Shown: positions 1 through 5,058 of the stretch, in pieces
How the letters are laid out: every line of letters begins with the position of its first letter
How positions within the stretch are numbered: the stretch's first letter is position 1
NCBI GenBank assembly: GCA_947074165.1
Contig: CAMTOT010000240.1
Coordinates: forward strand, 1 to 5,058
DNA from: an uncultured Bacteroidales bacterium
GTDB taxonomy: Bacteria; Bacteroidota; Bacteroidia; Bacteroidales; JAUNSR01
Length of the DNA stretch: 5,058 nt
Direction: 5' to 3'
Made by a program: the position numbers and the translations under genes
Notes under the pieces: model-generated
The model's database searches: none
Told to the model about the DNA's origin: nothing
The model's input: the letters and a program-made list of their open reading frames with translations, nothing else

Positions 1-54
1 CAGAGCACCTGCCTTACAAGCAGGGGGTCATAGGTTCGAATCCTATTGGGCCCA
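1..54 (+). tRNA. tRNA-Val (anticodon TAC), 3' part only
   Basis: This is the 3' portion of a valine tRNA whose 5' end lies before the window. The visible part begins inside the D-loop and contains the rest of the D-arm, the whole anticodon arm, the variable loop, the T-arm with TTCGAAT loop, and the 3' acceptor strand ending at discriminator A54. All 54 visible bases are identical to the complete copy that begins at 77, which fixes the identity. The anticodon loop is CTTACAA, giving anticodon TAC (reads GTA and other valine codons). No CCA is encoded after the discriminator (CTCC follows), so CCA must be added after transcription. A 22-bp spacer separates it from the next copy, and the two are presumably cotranscribed. 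Confidence 0.95.
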
Positions 55-76
55 CTCCAAAAACATTATTACCTTC

Positions 77-151
77 GGGCTCATAGCTCAGCTGGTTCAG
101 AGCACCTGCCTTACAAGCAGGGGGTCATAGGTTCGAATCCTATTGGGCCCA
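77..151 (+). tRNA. tRNA-Val (anticodon TAC), complete
   Basis: This is a complete valine tRNA that folds into a full cloverleaf. The acceptor stem pairs 77-83 with 144-150, including one T-G wobble. The D-stem is 86-89 with 100-103, and the D-loop contains GG. The anticodon stem is 105-109 with 117-121, around loop CTTACAA with T33 and anticodon TAC at 112-114. The variable loop is GGGTC, and the T-stem is 127-131 with 139-143 around TTCGAAT. Discriminator A151 is followed by CCG, so the CCA tail is not encoded. It is the last gene of a tandem tRNA cluster: the terminator hairpin begins about 11 bp downstream. Confidence 0.97.
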
Positions 152-161
152 CCGAAGAAAC

Positions 162-200
162 AAAGTCCTGTCGAAAGAGATTTCGGCGGGATTTTTTTTT
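162..200 (+). terminator. Intrinsic terminator of the tRNA-Val cluster
   Basis: An 11-bp stem pairs 166-176 with 181-191 (TCCTGTCGAAA against TTTCGGCGGGA, with two G-T wobbles). It closes on a GAGA tetraloop and is followed directly by nine T residues at 192-200. The A-run at 162-164 can extend the stem into the T-tract. This is a textbook Rho-independent terminator and should end the tRNA transcript before priA. Confidence 0.93.
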
Positions 201-231
201 GCCTGTACTCTGATATTTATTATTAATTTTG
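198..231 (+). promoter_or_regulatory. Probable Bacteroides-type promoter for priA
   Basis: An exact match to the Bacteroidetes primary-sigma -7 box TAnnTTTG occurs at 224-231 (TAATTTTG). A TTTG matching the -33 element lies at 198-201, separated by 22 bp, slightly more than the usual 19-21 bp. Transcription would begin near 238, leaving a leader of about 50 nt before the priA ATG at 290. The leader is very AT-rich, has no Shine-Dalgarno sequence, and shows no stable structure by eye. The -33 element reuses the last three T residues of the tRNA terminator. A TATAAT at 262-267 has no partner at proper spacing and is less likely. The call rests on motif and position only. Confidence 0.5.
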
Positions 232-289
232 ATAAACTATTAATTAAGTACATCCATTTATTATAATAAAAGAGTAAACACTAACGGAT

Positions 290-2752
290 ATGCAATACGC
301 CGATCTCATACTTCCACTTCCTATAAACAGATATTTTACTTACCGTATACCACAAGAGATGGATAGTTCCATACATGTGGGGTCGCGTGTTATCGTTCCG
401 TTTGGAAAAAAGAAATATTATACGGCTATTGTTGTATCACTTCATCCCGTAGCGCCTACAGAATATGAGGTGAAAGATATATACTGTGTTTTAGATTCCA
501 AACCTGTACTGCGCCATCCTCAGCTTAGATTTTGGGAGTGGATAGCCTCATACTATATGTGTTCGGTAGGAGAGGTATATAAGGCCGCCGTCCCTTCGGG
601 TCTCAAACTGGAGAGTGAAACTTCAGTTTCCGTAAATGAGGAATATGAAGAGGATGTCGACAACAGGCTTAATGAGAAAGAACTTGCCATACTATCTGCA
701 TTCGGCGAGAAGAGTAAAGCATTGGTAGCCGATCTTGAAAAGCAGAGTCGGGTGAAGGGTTTTATGAACGCTGTGAAATCACTGCTTGAGAAGCAGGCTA
801 TAATCATATCTGAAGAGATAAAAAGCGCGTATAAGCCCAAACTTGAAAGCTATGTAAGGATACTAATAGGCAAAGATGAACAGGATAGATTACGGGAATT
901 ATTTGACGAATTAAACCGCTCTAAGAAACAACTTTCTTTGTTGATGAAATATCTCGAGCTTTCGTCATTCTTTAAACCCGGCGCTTTGACTGAGGTGTCT
1001 AAGAAAGAATTGCTTACTCAGGCAGCAGTGACTCCGGCTGTGCTTACCTCACTTGTCGATAAAGAAGTAATGGAGATATACTCTAAAGAAATATCCCGAC
1101 TAGACCGTGTAGAGAGGCATACCGTACCGATGTATGAGCTAAATGAATTTCAGTCAAAAGCATATGGAGAGATAAAACATCAGTTTGCCGAAAAAGACGC
1201 TGTGTTACTTCACGGCGTGACATCAAGCGGAAAAACTGAGGTATATATACATCTGATAAAGGATGTGATTGAATCGGGGCGCCAGGTGCTCTTTATGGTG
1301 CCTGAGATTGCTCTTACCACACAGCTTACCGAAAGACTGCAGCGTGTGTTTGGCGACAGCCTTGCCATATACCATTCAAAGTTCTCCGACAATGAGCGCG
1401 TTGAGATATGGAATCGTCTTCTTAATGATGATAAGATAAAGATTATACTTGGCGTTCGCTCATCCGTATTCCTTCCATTTCGTCATCTTGGATTGATAAT
1501 TGTAGATGAGGAGCACGAGACCACTTATAAACAGCAAGATCCTGCACCTCGCTATAACGGTAAGAATGCGGCTATAGTGCTAGCCTCATATCATGGGGCA
1601 AAGACTCTGCTTGGCAGCGCTACGCCTTCTGTAGAGACTTATTACAATGCTCTTAATAATAAATACGGGCTTGTAGAGCTTATGACCCGCCATGCTTCTA
1701 TTGAGATGCCACAGATCACGGCAGTAGATATTAAGGAACTGAAGAAAAAGAAGATGATGTTTTCTCATTTCTCGCCTTTGCTGGCGCAAAAGATCAATAA
1801 AAGCATATCATCAGGTCAGCAGGCTATACTTTTCCAAAACCGTCGCGGATTTGCTCCTATGATCGAGTGTTCGCTTTGCGCGTGGGTACCTAAATGTGTC
1901 AATTGTGATGTCTCTCTTACATATCATAAAGGCAGACGTGAGCTTACGTGTCATTACTGCGGCTACTCCATAGGTATTCCTAACATATGCCCCGCATGTG
2001 GTAATAATACGCTTAATACAAAAGGTTTCGGCACCGAGAAGATAGAGGAGGAGATACAGAAAGTATTTCCTGAATCTAAAGTGTCGCGTATGGACTTTGA
2101 TACTACCCGTACAAAGAAAGCTTACGAGAATATTATATCAGCCTTTCAGAATAAGAAAAGCAATATTCTGGTAGGCACGCAGATGATATCAAAAGGTCTT
2201 GACTTTGATAATGTAAACGTGGTAGGTATATTAAGTGCCGATTCGATGATGAATTATCCCGATTTTAGATCGCATGAGAAGGCATTTCAGATGATGGCTC
2301 AGGTAGCGGGCAGGGCAGGGAGGAAGAACAGCAGGGGAGAGGTTATACTGCAAACCTCCGAGCCTAATCACCCTCTTATCCGTCAGGTTATACATAATGA
2401 CTACGTCGGCATGTATATGGCACAATTACGAGAGAGAGAGATGTTTCGATATCCTCCGTTTTACAGACTTATTTATATTTATATGAAGCATCGCGATAAC
2501 TCAATGCTTGAAGAACTTTCTATAATCTATGCCAACAGGCTAAAAGCTATGTTTGGCGACAGAGTACTGGGACCTGACAATCCGCCTGTAGCGAGAGTAC
2601 AGTCTTTGTATATCCGTAAGATTGTTATGAAAATTGAGCTTTCCGCTTCTGTCGCTAAAGCAAAAGAGCTACTGCTCAAATCACGTGAAGATATGATGGC
2701 AGATGAGCGTTTTAAATCTCTTCTTTTTTATTATGATGTAGATCCGCTTTAA
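290..2752 (+). CDS. priA: Primosomal protein N' (replication restart helicase PriA)
   Basis: PriA is a cytoplasmic superfamily-2, 3'-to-5' DNA helicase that recognises abandoned replication forks and D-loops and directs reloading of the replicative helicase. The 820-residue product is complete. Its N-terminus (MQYADLILPLPI, followed by FTYRIP) is typical of the 3'-DNA-binding domain (about 1-105), which supports this ATG. A winged-helix-like region spans about 125-270. Helicase motifs follow: Walker A GVTSSGKT at 309-316 (Lys315), DEEH at 406-409, GSATPS at 442-447, the motif V region GTQMISKGLDF at 629-639, and QVAGRAGR at 671-678. Eight cysteines in four CxxC pairs (527/530, 536/539, 554/557, 567/570) form the two-zinc insert. 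The C-terminal domain runs from about 700 to 820. The protein is longer than the E. coli enzyme (about 730 residues), with no key motif missing. The start lacks a Shine-Dalgarno sequence but has an A-rich leader, usual in Bacteroidetes. The phosphatase gene follows after 37 bp and is probably cotranscribed. Confidence 0.98.
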   Translation: MQYADLILPLPINRYFTYRIPQEMDSSIHVGSRVIVPFGKKKYYTAIVVSLHPVAPTEYEVKDIYCVLDSKPVLRHPQLRFWEWIASYYMCSVGEVYKAAVPSGLKLESETSVSVNEEYEEDVDNRLNEKELAILSAFGEKSKALVADLEKQSRVKGFMNAVKSLLEKQAIIISEEIKSAYKPKLESYVRILIGKDEQDRLRELFDELNRSKKQLSLLMKYLELSSFFKPGALTEVSKKELLTQAAVTPAVLTSLVDKEVMEIYSKEISRLDRVERHTVPMYELNEFQSKAYGEIKHQFAEKDAVLLHGVTSSGKTEVYIHLIKDVIESGRQVLFMVPEIALTTQLTERLQRVFGDSLAIYHSKFSDNERVEIWNRLLNDDKIKIILGVRSSVFLPFRHLGLIIVDEEHETTYKQQDPAPRYNGKNAAIVLASYHGAKTLLGSATPSVETYYNALNNKYGLVELMTRHASIEMPQITAVDIKELKKKKMMFSHFSPLLAQKINKSISSGQQAILFQNRRGFAPMIECSLCAWVPKCVNCDVSLTYHKGRRELTCHYCGYSIGIPNICPACGNNTLNTKGFGTEKIEEEIQKVFPESKVSRMDFDTTRTKKAYENIISAFQNKKSNILVGTQMISKGLDFDNVNVVGILSADSMMNYPDFRSHEKAFQMMAQVAGRAGRKNSRGEVILQTSEPNHPLIRQVIHNDYVGMYMAQLREREMFRYPPFYRLIYIYMKHRDNSMLEELSIIYANRLKAMFGDRVLGPDNPPVARVQSLYIRKIVMKIELSASVAKAKELLLKSREDMMADERFKSLLFYYDVDPL

Positions 2753-2789
2753 ATTGCCGGTTATTTAAAAATTAAAAACAACTTATATT

Positions 2790-3287
2790 ATGCAGTCTCA
2801 TACAAAAATACTTTTCGTTTGTCTTGGTAATATTTGCCGCTCTCCTTCAGCTCACGGAGTGATGGAGCACATTATTAAGAGCAATTCACTGGAAGATAAA
2901 ATAACCGTTGATTCAGCAGGTACTTCGGCATATCACGAGGGAGAGCTGCCAGACCCGCGAATGAGAGCACATGCCGCCCGTCGAGGATATGAACTGACAC
3001 ATCGTTCGCGTAAGGTTAGAGCAAGCGACTTTGAGGAGTTTGATTATATAATAGGGATGGACGACTCGAATATATCAAATCTAAAAGCTATGGCTCCGGA
3101 CCTGGAGTCTGAAGCCAAGATATATCGTATGACTGATTTTAGTATAAAACCAACTCTTGACCATGTCCCTGATCCTTATTATTCAGGAGCAGACGGCTTC
3201 GAGTTAGTTTTGGATCTGCTTGAAGATTCGTGCGAAGGGTTGCTGAATCATTTGTTAAGAAATGCCTTTCGTCCTGATAAGTCGTAA
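2790..3287 (+). CDS. Low-molecular-weight protein-tyrosine phosphatase
   Basis: This is a cytoplasmic phosphatase that removes phosphate from protein tyrosines; in bacteria such enzymes often control tyrosine kinases of capsule and exopolysaccharide export. The 165-residue product has the N-terminal P-loop CLGNICRS with nucleophile Cys11 and Arg17 (the CX5R signature). It also has the DSAGT segment at 41-45, and DPYY at 128-131, whose Asp128 is the general acid. Ile16 sits where the related arginine phosphatase YwlE has Thr, which favours tyrosine specificity. The family is usually about 150-160 residues. The last residues (RNAFRPDKS) form a short tail that lies over the end of the convergent peptidase gene, a 40-bp overlap. 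The ATG follows an A-rich leader without a Shine-Dalgarno sequence. No separate promoter is evident in the 37-bp gap after priA, so expression probably depends on the priA transcript. No tyrosine kinase or polysaccharide genes are visible nearby, so its target is unknown. Confidence 0.95.
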   Translation: MQSHTKILFVCLGNICRSPSAHGVMEHIIKSNSLEDKITVDSAGTSAYHEGELPDPRMRAHAARRGYELTHRSRKVRASDFEEFDYIIGMDDSNISNLKAMAPDLESEAKIYRMTDFSIKPTLDHVPDPYYSGADGFELVLDLLEDSCEGLLNHLLRNAFRPDKS

Positions 3288-5058
3288 ATATCATCTCCCT
3301 GACGCAAATAAAGTACATTATCTATAATAAATTTCTTCGCATGAGATTTTTCATCTTCTCTGCAGTCTAAGCCGTTCCATTGCTGCTCAGGGATATCTAA
3401 ATCAACTATGCTGTATTTCGTTTCTTTCATTTGCTTATACTTGCCTTTTGTCTCAGAACAGAATATAACAGCTTTGTATTTTCCCGCAGGCAGATTGAAC
3501 TCTCCTTTCATGTTTATATATTCTGTAACTCCTTTTTCAATAAGGTAAGGATATGGTGAGAATGATTGAATAAAAATTAAGTCTGTCGTATAGATTGCTA
3601 TACTGAAATATCCGAAATAATCTGTATTGACAGCTTTTACCGGGAAGTTTATGCTTATCCCGCCTTTATTGTCACACTCTGCCGAGGCGTAGCCTGCAAG
3701 TATAGCCGAACGTTCCTCCTGATTATTATAAATATCAACTATCTGATTATTGTAGTCCTCAGGCTGTATTATATAGCTATTCAGACTTTGCAGAGTGTTA
3801 GTTTTATCATAGCATACTACTATCTCATGTTCCTCTTCAGAAAGTGACTCATCTATATTAGGATACAATATAAAAGATCTCTCCTCATACCCGCTCAGGA
3901 ATATCAGTTTTCTGTCGATCTCAATAGTTGTGCCTGTTGATAAATTTCTAAGAAAAACAGAGATGTATGAATTGAAATCATAAGATTTCTCATTTTTCAG
4001 AGATAAGTTAATCTGAGCTCTTTTTCCTTTATAGATATTAGTATTGCTTACGACTTCTGTCAATACAACAGACGATTCCTCTGTCTCGTCAAGTATATTA
4101 ATCTTATCATCAGTAACGTCAATATTAACGAAGTTCTGATATCCTCTGTTTGCTCTTATAGTTATCGTATCCTTGCCGTTTTCAGTTATACAATATAACT
4201 CCAGTTTATACTTCCCGGCAACCGCATTCTTAGGTATGACTATATTGTAGCATCTATTTTTTAAATAGTATCTTGATTTTAATATATGGTTGTCAATGAT
4301 TGGTGTATACGAGATTGAGTTGTCATTATAGCTTGTTAACTTACCTCCGATAAAGAACTCTCTTTCATATAATCCTTCGTTAAGAACGTTGGCTGTAACG
4401 GGTATTTCCTGGTTTCTGTTAAACATATTTTGTATATAGCTTAAAGAACCGTTTATCATAGATACAGAGTTATAAGCTGGCGTTTTAATCTCTTTATCCA
4501 AAGGTGTTATTCCTATTATTGCAGCCTGACTGTCAATGTAGCCGGATGAACCTAAATCTCCTGCCTGGGTTTCCATGTTTGGATCAAGGTCATTTAATCT
4601 ATAATAACCGTTGCAGTATCCACCCCATCCCCAGTTGAAGTGAAAGTAATCATTACTGTCATAACCGTCGCAGATAAAAGAGTGTCCTGATTGATTCCTT
4701 CCTGAATATAGTACGGGACGGCGGTTATTCAGTTCATTTTTTATGATTCTTATCCATTCCTCCTCGCTAACGTTTCCCCTTTTTACATACTGTGTGGATT
4801 TAGCATAATCCCAGTTTTCAACCAAAGCCATGCCACAGTTGAGAACTGAAGCTCCGCTTGAATAAGAATAGTTCATTTTTGCTGATACACCTACGGCATA
4901 GTTAAGCCTCGCCGCTTCTGATTTTTGTTCCTCTGTTGATGTATTGTCGTAGAAGGGCAGTATGTTGTCCCAGTTGAAAGTATATGAAGAAAGGTCCTCT
5001 TTTATTTTAAATTGATGTGTTGTAGTGGTATACTCAACAATACCTTTTCCTGACTGTG
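3248..5058 (-). CDS. C10-family (streptopain-like) cysteine peptidase, N-terminus outside window
   Basis: This is a papain-fold secreted endopeptidase related to streptococcal SpeB and the Bacteroidales enzymes Bfp, interpain and periodontain. The frame is open from the stop (TGA, 3248-3250) to the right edge, giving 602 visible residues (numbered from the edge). The Met at 4874-4876 is internal: 60 upstream codons encode clear family sequence (FNWDNILPFYDN, AVGVSAKMNYSYSSGAS). Catalytic His125 lies in GHSFICDGY (codon 4682-4684), and Asn141-Trp142 in NWGWGG support the active site. The nucleophile Cys should lie shortly upstream, outside the window, along with any signal peptide and propeptide. 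The peptidase domain ends near 185. About 385 residues of beta-rich, Ig-like-looking modules follow, two of them sharing an AGKYK...C.T..GK motif. The C-terminus (YDLSGRKAF at 591-599) resembles the end of type IX secretion sorting domains, though abbreviated. An outer-surface or extracellular location is inferred. Activity cannot be confirmed without the Cys. The gene converges on, and overlaps by 40 bp, the phosphatase gene. Confidence 0.9.
   Translation of the reverse strand, partial: QSGKGIVEYTTTTHQFKIKEDLSSYTFNWDNILPFYDNTSTEEQKSEAARLNYAVGVSAKMNYSYSSGASVLNCGMALVENWDYAKSTQYVKRGNVSEEEWIRIIKNELNNRRPVLYSGRNQSGHSFICDGYDSNDYFHFNWGWGGYCNGYYRLNDLDPNMETQAGDLGSSGYIDSQAAIIGITPLDKEIKTPAYNSVSMINGSLSYIQNMFNRNQEIPVTANVLNEGLYEREFFIGGKLTSYNDNSISYTPIIDNHILKSRYYLKNRCYNIVIPKNAVAGKYKLELYCITENGKDTITIRANRGYQNFVNIDVTDDKINILDETEESSVVLTEVVSNTNIYKGKRAQINLSLKNEKSYDFNSYISVFLRNLSTGTTIEIDRKLIFLSGYEERSFILYPNIDESLSEEEHEIVVCYDKTNTLQSLNSYIIQPEDYNNQIVDIYNNQEERSAILAGYASAECDNKGGISINFPVKAVNTDYFGYFSIAIYTTDLIFIQSFSPYPYLIEKGVTEYINMKGEFNLPAGKYKAVIFCSETKGKYKQMKETKYSIVDLDIPEQQWNGLDCREDEKSHAKKFIIDNVLYLRQGDDIYDLSGRKAFLNK

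Noticed and set aside
262..267. TATAAT upstream of priA as a sigma-70 -10 box
   Set aside because: The nearest -35-like sequence (TTGATA, 229-234) is 27 bp away, too far. In AT-rich DNA a TATAAT is expected by chance, and the TAATTTTG box fits Bacteroidetes better.
553..840. A 95-codon open frame on the minus strand inside priA
   Set aside because: It is antisense to strongly conserved priA coding sequence, its Ser/Phe-rich product has no recognisable motif, and it has no promoter or leader of its own. It is a chance frame.
1210..2425. Three more minus-strand open frames (1210-1392, 1586-1789, 2231-2425) inside priA
   Set aside because: Each is 60-67 codons, opposite the helicase motifs and zinc insert that constrain the plus strand. 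The products show no family features, so these are shadows of priA.
2753..2789. Possible regulatory element between priA and the phosphatase gene
   Set aside because: The 37 bp are simply A/T-rich, with no hairpin, T-tract or TAnnTTTG box. It is best read as an intra-operon gap with an A-rich translation leader.
3227..3236. Palindrome TTCGTGCGAA near the end of the phosphatase gene as a terminator
   Set aside because: The arms are only 4 bp with a 2-base loop too tight to form a normal hairpin, and no T-tract follows on either strand.
4874..4876. ATG as the start of the peptidase gene
   Set aside because: The frame continues for 60 codons upstream with sequence characteristic of C10 peptidases, so this is an internal methionine.

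Overview
The window looks like a chromosomal segment from a member of the Bacteroidales (Bacteroides/Prevotella relatives). The grounds are AT-rich DNA, tRNA genes without an encoded 3' CCA, A-rich start-codon leaders without a Shine-Dalgarno sequence, a good match to the Bacteroides-type promoter (TTTG / TAnnTTTG), and a C10 (streptopain-like) peptidase with the trailing modules typical of that group. The genus cannot be fixed from the sequence.

Layout: (1) Positions 1-151 hold the end of one tRNA-Val(TAC) gene and a second complete, identical copy in tandem. A strong intrinsic terminator follows at 162-200. (2) Positions 198-289 carry a probable promoter and a short AT-rich leader for the next gene. 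(3) Positions 290-2752 encode PriA, the replication-restart helicase. A low-molecular-weight protein-tyrosine phosphatase follows 37 bp later (2790-3287) on the same strand, probably in the same transcript. (4) From the right edge, on the minus strand, comes a large secreted C10-family cysteine peptidase with beta-sandwich-like modules. Its reading frame runs off the window at 5058, so its N-terminus, probably including the catalytic cysteine, is missing. It ends at 3248, inside the phosphatase gene, so the two convergent genes overlap tail-to-tail by 40 bp.

The plus-strand genes are housekeeping or regulatory (translation, replication restart, phosphotyrosine signalling). The peptidase is an accessory, probably exported, protein with no obvious functional link to them. 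I see no CRISPR array, insertion sequence, phage gene, toxin-antitoxin pair or defence system. Every stretch longer than about 90 bp is accounted for, and I do not find an undescribed system here. The points most worth a second look are the 40-bp convergent overlap, the promoter fused to the tRNA terminator, and the repeated module in the peptidase.
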